From the NCBI GenBank assembly GCA_029239875.1, contig JARBUD010000018.1, positions 18,675 to 82,674 of the forward strand: a stretch of 64,000 nt of DNA, given 5' to 3'. Source of the DNA: Xanthobacteraceae bacterium (GTDB lineage: Bacteria > Pseudomonadota > Alphaproteobacteria > Rhizobiales > Xanthobacteraceae). Numbering within the stretch: position 1 is the first letter of the stretch; each line of letters opens with the position of its first letter. The position numbers and the translations under genes are program-made. Shown here piece by piece: positions 18,074 to 29,800 of this stretch. The notes beneath the pieces were generated by a model, which saw nothing but the letters and a program-made list of their open reading frames with translations, did not search any database and was not told where the DNA came from.

Positions 18074-19533
18074 TGGGCTCCTCCCGCGAGGCTGGCGAGG
18101 ACATGTTGGTTGAGGCCGGCGATGGCGTCGAGCGCCGCCTGCCGCGCCTCCAGCGTCTGCGCGACCGGCTGCACCTTGGCACGGTCGGCTTCCGGCAGCG
18201 TGGCCAGCGCTGCGCGCGCGGCGGCGAAGTCGCCCCGCTCCAGCGCCGCCTGCGCCTCGGTAATGCCGGGCGGCGTGCCCGTGGCGTCGAGGCGGCGGAC
18301 GGTGACGAGGCCCTGCGCGCCGCGCATCAGCCGGTCGAGCACGCCCTCGTCGGTCGGCACGCCGGCCTGGGTCGGCGGTGCCGGCGGGGGCGCGACGGCG
18401 CGCTTCAGCTCGGCGGCGAGCGCCGGCCCGGTGGGGAAGCCCCCGGCCGCCACCGGCTCCAGCGCGGCGAGCGGCGCGGCTTCCGCGCCGAGCAGCGCCC
18501 GCGCGGCCTTCAATTCCGTGGTGAACGGCTTCGAGCCCAGCACCGCCTCGCGCAGCGCCGACAGTGCGACCAGCTGGGCGGCGCCCTGCCCGCTCGCCTG
18601 CTGCGTGCTGGCGACGGCGGAAAGCTTCTGCTCCAGCGCGGCGATGCGGCTGGTGGCGGCGGCGAGGTCGTCGGGCGACGCGGCCGGGGACGGCGCGGGC
18701 AACGCCGCGACCTTGCTCTCCAGCGCGCCGATCCGCGCATTGGCGGCGGCGACGTCGTCCGGCGTGGCGGCGGGCGCCGGCAGCGAGCTCAGCTTGTCCT
18801 CCACCGCGCCGACCCGGCTGCCGAGCGCGGCGACGGCTTCGGCCGAGGCGCCCGGCGTCGCGGGCGCAGCCTCGGTGGGGGCGACGGGCGCCGGCTGGGT
18901 GTCCACCTTCTTGCCCAGCGCATCCAGCCCGCTCTCCAGCGCGTCGAGCCGTGCCGCCAGTTCCGCCGGGGCGGTATCGAGGCCGGGCGCCGGCTGGCCG
19001 CCGGCAGCCTCCAGCGTCTCGACCCGCTGGCGCAGATCGAGCGCGCGCGCCTCCAATTCGGTGATGGCGTCGGCGTTCTCCTCGGCGCTGGTGAAGGTGC
19101 CGACGATGGCAAAGGCCACGGCCGCGCCGAGCACGCCGGAAACCAGCGCCACGGCGAGCCCGCCGATGAGACCGAGCTGCCGCGCGGGCCGCTTGGCCGC
19201 CGGCGGCACCGGATCGACCTCGGGTGCCTGCGCGGGGTCCATCGGCGGCTCGTCCGATCCGCCGGCACCGGCGGTGGCCGGCGCTTCGGCGTCGAGCACC
19301 GGCACCTCGCCAGAGGTGTTGGGGGTAGGCGTCTTGGGAGTCTCGGAGGTTGCTTCGGCGGAGGCCAGGGGCTCGGTGGTCGCCGCCTCGTCGGAGACCG
19401 GCGTGACCGGCGCCGGGTCGGTCGGCTTCGTCACATCCTTGGCGGAAAGGTCGAGGGTCGGCGGCGGGCGCCGCGAAGGCTTGCCCGCACCGCTCTTGTC
19501 GGTCGTGCCGCTTTTCGGATCGTCTTTCGCCAC
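18070..19533 (-). CDS. Bacterial mitofilin (Mic60-like) protein
   Basis: I start this 487-aa product at the GTG at 19533 (MAKDDPKSGTTDKSG), which follows purine-rich GGTAGGGAC; reading further upstream would run antisense to hemD's frame. It has a Pro/Ala/Thr-rich cytoplasmic N-terminus, one transmembrane helix (about 119-146), a long coiled-coil region with heptad-like repeats such as ARIGALESKVAAL and SRIAALEQKLSAV (about 150-330), and a C-terminal mitofilin-type helical domain. In alphaproteobacteria such proteins shape intracytoplasmic or inner membranes and bind outer-membrane partners. It is transcribed between hemD and hemY. Confidence 0.92.
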   Translation of the reverse strand: MAKDDPKSGTTDKSGAGKPSRRPPPTLDLSAKDVTKPTDPAPVTPVSDEAATTEPLASAEATSETPKTPTPNTSGEVPVLDAEAPATAGAGGSDEPPMDPAQAPEVDPVPPAAKRPARQLGLIGGLAVALVSGVLGAAVAFAIVGTFTSAEENADAITELEARALDLRQRVETLEAAGGQPAPGLDTAPAELAARLDALESGLDALGKKVDTQPAPVAPTEAAPATPGASAEAVAALGSRVGAVEDKLSSLPAPAATPDDVAAANARIGALESKVAALPAPSPAASPDDLAAATSRIAALEQKLSAVASTQQASGQGAAQLVALSALREAVLGSKPFTTELKAARALLGAEAAPLAALEPVAAGGFPTGPALAAELKRAVAPPPAPPTQAGVPTDEGVLDRLMRGAQGLVTVRRLDATGTPPGITEAQAALERGDFAAARAALATLPEADRAKVQPVAQTLEARQAALDAIAGLNQHVLASLAGGAQ

Positions 19534-19630
19534 GTCCCTACCTCTACCCTGACAAAGCGCCGGACCGGCGCTTGTTCCCCGGGATAACCGTGCGGAGTCT
19601 CCGCCGCAACCTCGGGGGAGCCCCCATGAT

Positions 19631-20335
19631 TTACCGCCCGAGCAGCGCGAACAAGCCGTCCTCGGTCGGCTCTGCGGCGATGCGGGTCGGCCAGCCGGCG
19701 GCCGCCAATGGCGCCGCCACATTGGCCGAGAAGCACAGATGCGTGATGTGGCGGAAATGCGCCGCGGAGCCCGCGGCCTGCGCCAGCGTCGCCAGGGTCG
19801 CGGCGGTGCGGGGAGAGAAATGGAAGGCCGCGTCGATCCGCCTCGCCTGTGCGGCGTCGACGGTTGCCGCCGCCAGCGCCGTGGCCGCGACCGCCCGATA
19901 GATAACGAAAAGTTCGGCCGCGATGCCCGCCGGCGCCAGCGCCTCGGGCAGTTCCACCGCCCGCTCCTCGCCGGCCACATGCAGCACCCGCGCCCCGCGC
20001 GGCAGCTTCTCGCGCAGCAGTTCGACCAGCGCCGCCCCGTCGCCGCCGGCGACATGGACCGCGGAGAATCCGGGAGGCGCCGCCGCCGCCGTGCGCTTGC
20101 CCACCGCATAGAGCGGCAGGCCGGCCAATTCCGCCAGCTCGGCACGCGCGGCCAGCGTCCGCGCGCCGTTCACGCTGGTCAGCGCCACCGCGTCGAACCG
20201 CCCGTCCGGCAGGCGGGCGTCCGGCACCGGCTCCACGCTCAAGAGCGGATCGACGATGGCGTCAAACCCCGCGGCGGCGAGCCGCTCGGCCGTCGCCTCG
20301 GCGTCGGGCCGGGGGCGTGTGACGAGTACCCGCAT
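19631..20335 (-). CDS. hemD: Uroporphyrinogen-III synthase
   Basis: HemD closes and inverts ring D of hydroxymethylbilane to give uroporphyrinogen III, the branch point to haem, sirohaem and B12. The 234-aa product begins MRVLVTRPRPDAEATAERL and has the two-domain weakly conserved fold, with ALTSVNGAR (typical T-S-xN) near residue 55 and AAFHFSPRTAATL near residue 170, where the family has an F-xS-xx-A/T motif. Its ATG overlaps the hemC stop by one base (TGATG). A 97-base gap follows before the mitofilin start. Confidence 0.95.
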   Translation of the reverse strand: MRVLVTRPRPDAEATAERLAAAGFDAIVDPLLSVEPVPDARLPDGRFDAVALTSVNGARTLAARAELAELAGLPLYAVGKRTAAAAPPGFSAVHVAGGDGAALVELLREKLPRGARVLHVAGEERAVELPEALAPAGIAAELFVIYRAVAATALAAATVDAAQARRIDAAFHFSPRTAATLATLAQAAGSAAHFRHITHLCFSANVAAPLAAAGWPTRIAAEPTEDGLFALLGR

Positions 20336-21264
20336 CAGTGCGGCAGCAGGTCGGCCGGCACCATGGCGCGCATCTCCTGCCCGGCGGCGAGGCCGAGCTC
20401 CAGCGCGCGGCCGGCCGGCCCGTAGCGCACGATCTCATAATAGCGGCTGCCGTCGGGCGAGAGCACCACGCCGCGGAAGCGGATCTCGTCGCCCTGCACC
20501 TCCGCCAGCCCGCCTATGGGCGTGCGGCAGGAGCCGTCGAGCTCGCCGAGATAGGCCCGCTCGACGCGCAGCGCGAGGCCGGTCGCCGGGCAGGTCACCG
20601 GCACCAGCAGCGCGTCCACCGCGATGTCGCCGAAGCGCGATTCGATGGCGACCGCCCCCTGCCCCACCGCGGGCAGGAAATCCGCCACGTCGAGCAGCGC
20701 GCTCGCCCTGTCCGCCATGCCGAGCCGGGTCAGCCCGGCCAGCGCCAGCAGCGTGGCGTCGAATTCGCCGCTCTCGACCTTGGAAAGCCGCGTGTGGACG
20801 TTGCCGCGCAGCAGCGACACCTGAAGGTCCGGCCGCAGCCGGCGAAGCTGCGCCTCGCGCCGCAGCGAGGCGGTGCCCACCTTCGCACCCGGCTTGAGGT
20901 CGGCGAGCGAGGAGCCCTCGCGCAGGATCAGCGCGTCGCGGACATCCGCGCGGGGAAGATAGCCCACCAGATGCAAGCCATCAGGCAGCTTGGTCGCCAT
21001 GTCCTTGGCCGAATGCACGGCGAGGTCGATGCGCCGGTCGAGCAGCGCCTCCTCCAGCTCCTTGGTGAAAAGCCCCTTGCCGCCCGCCTCCGACAGCGCG
21101 CGGTCGGTGATGGCGTCGCCGGTGGTGCGGATCACCTGCACCTCCACCGCCTCGGGCGCCCAGCCATGCGCCTTCACCAGCGCGTCGCGCACCGCATGCG
21201 CCTGCCACAGCGCCAGCGGGCTGCCGCGCGTGCCGAGCCGGAGTCTGGGAAGCGATTGCGTCAT
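20335..21264 (-). CDS. hemC: Hydroxymethylbilane synthase (porphobilinogen deaminase)
   Basis: HemC joins four porphobilinogens into hydroxymethylbilane using a covalent dipyrromethane cofactor. The 309-aa product shows RLGTRGSPLALWQA at the N-terminus, the catalytic Asp D88 in HSAKDM, the RREAQL and LLRGNVHTRL arginine-rich active-site segments and the cofactor cysteine C246 in LDGSCRTPIGG. The ATG at 21264 has AGGACGG upstream and gives the normal N-terminus; an in-frame ATG at 21321 would reach almost to tsaD. It is divergent from tsaD with only 63 bases between, so their promoters must overlap. Confidence 0.98.
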   Translation of the reverse strand: MTQSLPRLRLGTRGSPLALWQAHAVRDALVKAHGWAPEAVEVQVIRTTGDAITDRALSEAGGKGLFTKELEEALLDRRIDLAVHSAKDMATKLPDGLHLVGYLPRADVRDALILREGSSLADLKPGAKVGTASLRREAQLRRLRPDLQVSLLRGNVHTRLSKVESGEFDATLLALAGLTRLGMADRASALLDVADFLPAVGQGAVAIESRFGDIAVDALLVPVTCPATGLALRVERAYLGELDGSCRTPIGGLAEVQGDEIRFRGVVLSPDGSRYYEIVRYGPAGRALELGLAAGQEMRAMVPADLLPH

Positions 21265-21327
21265 GCCGTCCTGCGATGCTAGCGGTTCGAGACAGGGTTC
21301 AGAACAACGTCCGGCGGCCATAAGTCA

Positions 21328-22404
21328 ATGCGTGATCTTCTCCTGCTCGGCATCGAGACCACCTGCGACGAGACCGCCGCCGCGGTGGTGCGCCGCCGCG
21401 CGGACGGTACGGGAACCATCCTCTCCAATGTGGTGCTCTCGCAGACCGAGGACCATGCCGAGTTCGGCGGCGTGGTGCCGGAGATCGCCGCCCGCGCCCA
21501 TGTCGAGGTGCTGGACGGGGTGATCGAGCGGGCGCTGCGCGCCGCCGGCGTCGGCCTGTCGGAGCTCGACGGCATCGCCGCCGCCGCCGGGCCGGGGCTG
21601 ATCGGCGGCGTCATCGTCGGGCTCACCACCGCCAAGGCGCTGGCGCTCGCCGCCCGCAAGCCGCTGGTCGCGGTGAACCATCTCGAAGCCCATGCGCTGA
21701 CCGCCCGGCTTACCGACAAGGTGCCCTTCCCCTTCCTTTTGCTGCTGGTCTCGGGCGGGCATACCCAGCTCGTCGCCGTCACCGGCATCGGCGAGTACGA
21801 GAAGCTCGGCGGCACCATCGACGACGCCATCGGCGAGGCCTTCGACAAGACCGCCAAGATGCTCGGCCTGCCCTATCCCGGCGGCCCGGCGGTGGAGCGG
21901 GCGGCGCTGAAGGGCGACGCCTCGCGCTTCGCCCTGCCCCGCCCGCTGCACGGCAAGCCGACGCCGGACTTCTCGCTCTCCGGGCTCAAGACCGCGGTGC
22001 GGCTGGAGGCGCTGAAGATCGCCCCCCTGTCCGATGAGGACATCAACGACCTCTGCGCCTCCTTCCAGGCCGCCATCGTCGACATCCTCGCCGACCGCGT
22101 GCGCTGCGCCCTGCGCGTGATGCGCGAGCGCGGGGTGAAGCCGCACGCCCTCGTGCTCGCCGGCGGCGTCGGCGCCAACCAGGCGGTGCGCCGCGTGCTG
22201 CACAAGGTGGCGGCCGATGGCGGCACCCGCCTCGCCGTGCCGCCGCCGGAGCTCTGCACCGACAATGGCGCGATGATCGCCTGGGCCGGCGCCGAGCGCA
22301 TGGCCCGCGGCCTCACCGATGGGCTCGACACCTCGCCCCGCGCCCGCTGGCCGCTGGCGGAAGTCGAAGGCGCAGCGCCGGGCGCCCCTGGGACGAGCCG
22401 CTGA
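21328..22404 (+). CDS. tsaD: tRNA N6-adenosine threonylcarbamoyltransferase TsaD
   Basis: TsaD transfers the threonylcarbamoyl group to A37 of ANN-decoding tRNAs with TsaB and TsaE. The 358-aa product opens [17 protein letters not shown] and carries the metal ligands H118 and H122 (NHLEAHAL), the GGHTQL motif and the C-terminal [12 protein letters not shown] and [12 protein letters not shown] segments. The annotation Gcp/glycoprotease is an older name for the same family. The stop overlaps the gpsA ATG by one base (TGATG). The hemC/tsaD divergent pair is a stable alphaproteobacterial arrangement. Confidence 0.98.
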   Translation: MRDLLLLGIETTCDETAAAVVRRRADGTGTILSNVVLSQTEDHAEFGGVVPEIAARAHVEVLDGVIERALRAAGVGLSELDGIAAAAGPGLIGGVIVGLTTAKALALAARKPLVAVNHLEAHALTARLTDKVPFPFLLLLVSGGHTQLVAVTGIGEYEKLGGTIDDAIGEAFDKTAKMLGLPYPGGPAVERAALKGDASRFALPRPLHGKPTPDFSLSGLKTAVRLEALKIAPLSDEDINDLCASFQAAIVDILADRVRCALRVMRERGVKPHALVLAGGVGANQAVRRVLHKVAADGGTRLAVPPPELCTDNGAMIAWAGAERMARGLTDGLDTSPRARWPLAEVEGAAPGAPGTSR

Positions 22405-23393
22405 TGCCGGCACGCTTCGCCACCATCGGCGTCGCCGGCGCCGGCGCCTGGGGCACGGCACTGGCCAATGCCGCGGCCCGCGCCGGGCGCTCCGTCGTGC
22501 TGTGGGGCCGCGATCCGCAGGCCATCGAGGCGATGCGCCGCGGCCGCGCCAACGAGGCGCATCTGCCCGGCGTCGAGCTCGCCGCCGCCGTGGCCCCCAC
22601 CGCCGCGCTTGCCGACCTCGGCGATTGCGACGCGGTTCTGCTGGTGGTGCCGGCGCAGGCGAGCCGCGAGGTGGCCGGCGCGCTGACCCATCATCTGCGG
22701 GAAGGCACGCCGCTCGTCACCTGCGCCAAGGGCATCGAGCGCGGCACCGAACTGTTCATGACGCAGGTGCTGGCGCAGGCCTGCCCGCACGCCGTGCCGG
22801 CGATCCTCTCCGGCCCCAGCTTCGCCGCGGATGTGGCCGCCGGCCTGCCGACCGCGGTGACGCTCGCCGCCCGCGATCCCGCCCTCGCCGAGGCGCTGGC
22901 GGCCGCGCTGGGCTCCTCCTCCTTCCGGCTCTATCACAGCGACGACGTGCGCGGCGTCGAGATCGGCGGCGCCGCCAAGAACGTGCTCGCCATCGCCGCG
23001 GGCATCGTCGGCGGGCGCAGGCTCGGGGCGAGCGCCGGCGCGGCGCTGGTGGCGCGCGGCTTCGCCGAGCTTATGCGCTTCGGCCGGGCCTTCGGCGCCC
23101 GCGCCGAGACGCTGACCGGCCTCTCCGGCCTCGGCGACCTCATCCTCACCTGCTCCACCCCCCAGTCGCGCAACTATTCGCTCGGCTTCGCCCTCGGGCG
23201 CGGCGAGGGCCTGCACCCCTCCGGCCAGCTCGCGGAAGGCGCCCTCACCGCCAGTGTGCTGGTGGCGATGGCGCAGGAGCGCGACATCGACATGCCGATC
23301 GCCGCCGCCGTCGAGGCGGTGCTGGCCGGGCGCAGCGATATCGAACAGGCGATCGGGTCGCTGCTGGCCCGTCCCCAGAAAGCGGAAGCGTGA
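22404..23393 (+). CDS. gpsA: NAD(P)-dependent glycerol-3-phosphate dehydrogenase
   Basis: GpsA reduces dihydroxyacetone phosphate to sn-glycerol-3-phosphate, the backbone for phospholipids. The 329-aa product has the dinucleotide-binding motif G12-A-G14-A-W-G17, the conserved [16 protein letters not shown] segment, the catalytic Lys in [14 protein letters not shown] and the [11 protein letters not shown] substrate motif. Length and order match the family. It is coupled to tsaD by a TGATG overlap and followed by a pair of family B repeats before the EVE gene. Confidence 0.98.
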   Translation: MPARFATIGVAGAGAWGTALANAAARAGRSVVLWGRDPQAIEAMRRGRANEAHLPGVELAAAVAPTAALADLGDCDAVLLVVPAQASREVAGALTHHLREGTPLVTCAKGIERGTELFMTQVLAQACPHAVPAILSGPSFAADVAAGLPTAVTLAARDPALAEALAAALGSSSFRLYHSDDVRGVEIGGAAKNVLAIAAGIVGGRRLGASAGAALVARGFAELMRFGRAFGARAETLTGLSGLGDLILTCSTPQSRNYSLGFALGRGEGLHPSGQLAEGALTASVLVAMAQERDIDMPIAAAVEAVLAGRSDIEQAIGSLLARPQKAEA

Positions 23394-23409
23394 GTTGAAA
23401 GTTCACCCT

Positions 23410-23516
23410 CATCCTGAGGTGCGAACGCAGTGAGCCTCGAAGGATGTTGAAGCAGTGGACCTTCTGCTTGAGCATCCTTCGAGGCTCGGGCTATGCCCGA
23501 GCACCTCAGGATGAGG
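23410..23516. repeat. Pair of dispersed repeats, family B
   Basis: Two inverted copies flank a 26-base spacer. One is at 23410-23446 (CATCCTGAGGTGC to GCCTCGAAGGATG). The other, at 23473-23516, starts CATCCTTCGAGGCTC and ends CACCTCAGGATGAGG. The pair fills the gap between gpsA and the EVE-domain gene and could fold as one large stem. Confidence 0.8.
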
Positions 23517-23532
23517 TTCACGAGGATTGGAA

Positions 23533-23949
23533 ATGGCGCACTGGCTCTACAAGTCCGAACCCTTCAAATGGTCCTGGGACAACCAGGTCGCCGCCGGGGC
23601 GAAGGGCACGCATTGGGACGGCGTGCGCAACCATGCCGCCAAGCTGAACCTGCTGGCGATGAAGAAGGGCGACCGCGGCTTCTTCTACCACTCCAACGAA
23701 GGCAAGGAGATCGTCGGCATCGTCGAGGTGATCAAGGAGGCCTATCCCGATCCCTCCGATCCCACCGGCAAGTTCTTCATGGTCGACATCAAGGCGGTCG
23801 AGCCGGTGAAGAAGCCGGTTTCGCTGGCCGACATCAAGAACGAACCGCGCCTCGCCGATATGGCGCTGCTCAAATATTCCCGCCTCTCCGTGCAGCCGGT
23901 CACCGCCGCGGAATGGGCCATCGTGCTGGAGATGGCGGGCGGCGCGTGA
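23533..23949 (+). CDS. EVE-domain protein
   Basis: This 138-aa protein is a single EVE domain (PUA-like fold). Typical segments are AHWLYKSEPFKWSW at the N-terminus, W-D-GVRNHAA with the conserved N-xA, GDRGFFYHSNEGKEIVG and a C-terminal LLKYSRLSVQPVTAAEW. EVE proteins read modified bases in DNA or RNA; in eukaryotes THYN1 is the relative. The ATG at 23533 follows GAGGATTGGAA. Its stop overlaps the GTG of the next methyltransferase gene (GTGA), so the two are coupled. Standalone EVE genes of this kind are usually housekeeping, not defence. Confidence 0.95.
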   Translation: MAHWLYKSEPFKWSWDNQVAAGAKGTHWDGVRNHAAKLNLLAMKKGDRGFFYHSNEGKEIVGIVEVIKEAYPDPSDPTGKFFMVDIKAVEPVKKPVSLADIKNEPRLADMALLKYSRLSVQPVTAAEWAIVLEMAGGA

Positions 23950-24665
23950 GCCGGTGGCCGGTCGCCGACCCCACCGCCTTCATCCGCGCCGAGACGCGGC
24001 TTCTCCCGGTCCCGCTGGTGCCGGAAATCAGCCTGCACCTCGCCGAGGAATCGCTGCCAATCTGGCAGCGCACGGAGGAGGAGCTCGGCGAGATCGGCCT
24101 GCCGCCGCCCTTCTGGGCCTTCGCCTGGGCCGGCGGGCAGGCGCTCGCCCGGCATGTGCTCGACAATCCCGAGATCGTGCGCGGCAGACGCGTGCTGGAT
24201 TTCGCCAGCGGCTCCGGCCTCGTGGCCATCGCCGCGCTCAAGGCGGGGGCGGCCTCGGTCGAGGCGGCCGAGATCGATCCCTTCGCCCAGGCGGCGATCG
24301 CGCTCAACGTCGCGGCGCAAGTCACTTCGGACGTCGCCACCGATGACACCGCGGATGCCACCGCTTCGGCGCCGGATGTCACCTTTTCTGCCACCATCCT
24401 CGCCGCCGACATCATAGGCAAAGATGCAATGTGGGACGTCGTGCTCGCCGGCGACATCGCCTATGAGCGCGACCTAAGCCAGCGCGTCTTCGCCTGGCTG
24501 GAGGCGCTTGCGGCGCGGGGCGCGCAGGTGTGGATCGGCGACCCCGGCCGCTCCTACCTGCCGCGCGAGCGGCTGGAAAAGGTCGCCGACTACAGCGTGC
24601 CGGTGACGCGCGAGCTGGAGGACGCCGAGATCAAGCGCACAGCGGTCTGGCGGCCGCGCCGATGA
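23946..24665 (+). CDS. ETFB-lysine-methyltransferase-like SAM-dependent methyltransferase
   Basis: This 239-aa protein starts with GTG inside the EVE stop. It has the family segment [24 protein letters not shown], the SAM-binding motif [10 protein letters not shown] (83-91), an acidic residue in AAEIDP at the end of strand 2 and the post-II motif DIAYE (170-174), as in Methyltransf_16/ETFBKMT-like proteins (COG3897). Bacterial relatives methylate lysines of electron-transfer flavoprotein beta; that is an inference here. Residues 126-150 form a Thr/Ala/Asp-rich insertion in an otherwise compact fold. Translational coupling to EVE suggests joint expression only. Confidence 0.85.
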   Translation: MSRWPVADPTAFIRAETRLLPVPLVPEISLHLAEESLPIWQRTEEELGEIGLPPPFWAFAWAGGQALARHVLDNPEIVRGRRVLDFASGSGLVAIAALKAGAASVEAAEIDPFAQAAIALNVAAQVTSDVATDDTADATASAPDVTFSATILAADIIGKDAMWDVVLAGDIAYERDLSQRVFAWLEALAARGAQVWIGDPGRSYLPRERLEKVADYSVPVTRELEDAEIKRTAVWRPRR

Positions 24666-24778
24666 CCGACCCTTGCCTCCAACAGGCCGATCACACATTT
24701 CGCATACCAGTCGTAGAGAGCCGGCCTGCTGGCTCCTCCGGGCAACTACATACCGACCAAAGTCGCGCGCTGGCGTCC

Positions 24779-24807
24779 TTGTCCCGCCGGGGCCACGTCC
24801 CCATAAT
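24779..24807 (+). promoter_or_regulatory. Candidate promoter for acs
   Basis: TTGTCC (24779-24784) and CATAAT (24802-24807) lie exactly 17 bases apart in the 194-base gap before acs. This would start transcription near 24814 with a leader of about 46 nt. The GGGGAAGAAA stretch at 24846-24855 would then be the ribosome-binding site. Confidence 0.5.
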
Positions 24808-24859
24808 CCGCCCGAACCAAGAGAGGCGCGCCAGCGCCTGCCGCAGGGGAAGAAACGCC

Positions 24860-26818
<1,959 letters not shown>

Positions 26819-26833
26819 CCCTGCGGGCTAACC

Positions 26834-26869
26834 GTCATCCCGGATCGGCCTGCGGCCGTCCGGGATGAC
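26834..26869. repeat. Near-perfect palindrome, family A
   Basis: GTCATCCCGGA at the left pairs with TCCGGGATGAC at the right around CGGCC/GGCCG, forming an almost uninterrupted 36-base hairpin. It sits exactly between the convergent stops of acs and the glutamate dehydrogenase gene and could act as a two-way mRNA end. No T-run follows on either strand. Confidence 0.8.
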
Positions 26870-26889
26870 GCCAATTGGCAAGAAACGGC

Positions 26890-29800
26890 CTACCCCCGCA
26901 CCAGGTCGCCGATCAGGCTCGCCGCCACCGACAGCTTCGACACGCTGAGCCCGGAGGCAGCGATCTCGTGCACGCCGGTGCGCGCGCGCTCGACCACCTC
27001 GCCGCGCGCCTCGGCCCAGGCGGTGACGCCGGCGACGCCCGGCCCGTGCGCCTCGATCACCTCGGCGGTGAGGCGCCGCACCGCGATCTCGAAGGCGGTG
27101 AGCGCCCGCTCCAGGGCGAGCCGGTCGTAATAGTCCGTCACCGACAGCGTGCGCGCCGCGCCAAAGATGCGGTCGAGCCGGAACAGCAGCCCGACCGCGA
27201 AGAAGGTCACGGCGACGTCGCTGATCGACGCCTTGGTGCGGTCGGCGATCAGCACGATGTCGGTGGCGTTCTCCACCGCCGGCAGCCGGGCGATGCGGCG
27301 CGCCAGCCCTTCCGGTACGCCGGCCTGTGTCCATTGCGCCACGCGCGCATCGTGCAGCGAGCGCGCCTCCTCGGGCAGCAATTCGCGCACCGGGCCGGAG
27401 AGCACCGTCTCCACCGGCGCGATGCCGGCGGCATAGTGCGCGACCAGTTCGTCGAGGCTGGAGCGCAGGTCGACATTGCGCAGGAACCACACGGAGCGGT
27501 CGAGCAGCATGTCCTGCACGACGCCGTAGAGGTCGAGCTGCACCGCGCCCGGCACGACGCCGTCCAGCGCATCAATCTCCTCGTTCAGCCCGTTCAGGCC
27601 GAAGCCGTCGCGCACGGCGGCGAAGGCCTTGGCGATGGCTCCCACCGTGGCGCCGGTCTCGTCGGCAAGGCGCGCGACGAAGGTCGGCCCGCCATGGTTG
27701 ATCATGGCGTTGGACAGGCGCGTGGCGATGATGTCGCGCCGCAGCCGGTGCTGCTCGATCCCCTCGGGGAAGCGCTCGCGCAGCTCCGGCGGGAAATAGG
27801 CGGCGAGCTCGCGGGCGAGATAGGGGTCGTCCGGCACGTCGGTGTCGAGCAGGTCGGAATGCGCGGTGAGCTTGGCATAGGCGAGCAGCACCGCGAGCTC
27901 TGGCCGCGTCAGCCCCTCGCCGCGCCCGCGGCGTTCGTTGAGCTCGGCATCGGAGGGCAGGAACTCCACCGCCCGGTCGAGCAGGTCGCGCGCTTCCAGC
28001 CGCTGCATCAGCCGCTGCAGGAAGCCGGCCTCGTCGAGGTTGCGCCGCTCGGCCAGCGAGAGCGCCAGCGTCTGCAGATAGTTGTTGCCCAGCACCAGTT
28101 CGGCGACCTCGTCGGTCATGCTGGCGAGCAGGTCGGCGCGGCGCTCGGCGTCGAGCCGCCCTTCGCGCACTACCGGCCCGAGGGCGATCTTGATGTTCAC
28201 CTCGACGTCGGAAGTGTTCACGCCGGCCGAGTTGTCGATGGCATCGGTGTTGAGCCGCACGCCGCGCCGCGCCGCCTCGATGCGCCCGCGCTGGGTGACG
28301 CCGAGATTGGCGCCCTCGCCGATCACCTTGGCGCGCACCTCAGCGCCGGCGATGCGGATCGCGTCGTTGGCGCGGTCGCCGACCTGCGCATCGGCCTCGT
28401 TAGACGCGCGGACATAGGTGCCGATGCCGCCGAACCAGAGCAGGTCGACCGGCGCGCGCAGGATGGCGCTGATCACCTCGGCGGGTGAGGCCGAGCTCCG
28501 GTCGAAGCCGAGCGCCTCGCGGATCGCCGGGCTCAGCGCGATGCTCTTGGCCGTGCGCGGGAACACGCCGCCGCCCGCCGAGATCAGCGACTTGTCGTAG
28601 TCCTGCCACGAGGAGCGCGGCAGGGCGAACAGCCGCTGGCGCTCCGCCAGCGAGACGAGCGGGTCGGGGTTCGGATCGAGGAAGATGTCGCGGTGGTCGA
28701 AGGCGGCCACCAGCTTGATGGTGTTCTCCAGCATCATGCCGTTGCCGAACACGTCGCCCGACATGTCGCCGACGCCGACCACGGTGAAGGGCGTCACGCG
28801 GATGTCGACGTCCATCTCGCGGAAATGCCGGCGCACCGCCTCCCAGGCGCCGCGCGCGGTGATGCCCATCGCCTTGTGGTCATAGCCGACCGAGCCGCCC
28901 GAGGCGAAGGCGTCGCCGAGCCAGAAGCCGCGCGCTTGCGAAAGCGCATTGGCGGTGTCGGAGAAGGTCGCCGTGCCCTTGTCGGCGGCGACCACCAGAT
29001 AGGGGTCGTCCTCGTCATGGCGCACCGTCTGCGGCGGCGGCACGATGGCGCCGCCGTCGATGTTGTCGGTAACGTCGAGCAGGCTGGAGATGAACAGCTT
29101 GTAGGCCTCGACGCCCTCGGCCTGGATCGCCTCGCGCGGGCCGGAGGGTAGCTGCGCCGGCACAAAGCCGCCCTTGGCGCCGACCGGCACGATGACCGCG
29201 TTTTTAACCTGCTGCGCCTTGACGAGACCCAGCACCTCGGTGCGAAAGTCCTGCGGCCGGTCGGACCAGCGCAGGCCGCCGCGCGCCACCCGGCCGAAGC
29301 GCAGATGGATGCCCTCCACGCGCGGGGAATGCACGAAGATCTCGAACAGCGGGCGCGGCAGCGGCAGCCCCTCCACCTTGTGGCTGAGGAACTTGATGGC
29401 GATGGTCGGACGGAAGCCGCCATCCTCGCCGCGCTGATGGAAGTTGGTGCGCACTGCCGCCTCGATGAGATTGGCGAAGCGCCGCAGGATGCGGTCCTCG
29501 TCGAGGCTCTGCACCTCGGCGAGCGCCGCCTCGATCTCCTCGCGGATCGCCGCCTGCCGCTCCTCCCGCCGCTCGGGCTGGTCGACGTCGAAGCGGGCGT
29601 GGAACAGCGCCACCAGCCGGTCGACGATGGCAGGATGCGCGTTGAGCGTCGCCCACAGATAGTCCTGGCTGAACGGAACGCCGATCTGGCGCAGATAGCG
29701 CGCCAGCGTGCGCAGCAGCGCGATGTCGCGCCAGCCGAGCCGCGCATTCAGCGCCAGCGCGTTGAAACCGTCGCTCTCCGCCGTCCCGCGCAGTACCGCC

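Noticed and set aside
16349..19552. A 1,067-codon plus-strand frame over hemY and mitofilin
   Set aside because: It is antisense to two clear genes, is full of Arg/Ala/Gly runs and shows no family match.
18070..20145. A longer mitofilin frame reaching into hemD
   Set aside because: The part above 19533 is out of frame with hemD and Arg/Ser/Pro-rich. The GTG at 19533 with a purine-rich leader gives a normal mitofilin N-terminus.
23533..24665. An anti-phage defence pair (EVE plus methyltransferase)
   Set aside because: There is no nuclease, ATPase or restriction gene near, and both proteins lie among core genes (gpsA, acs).
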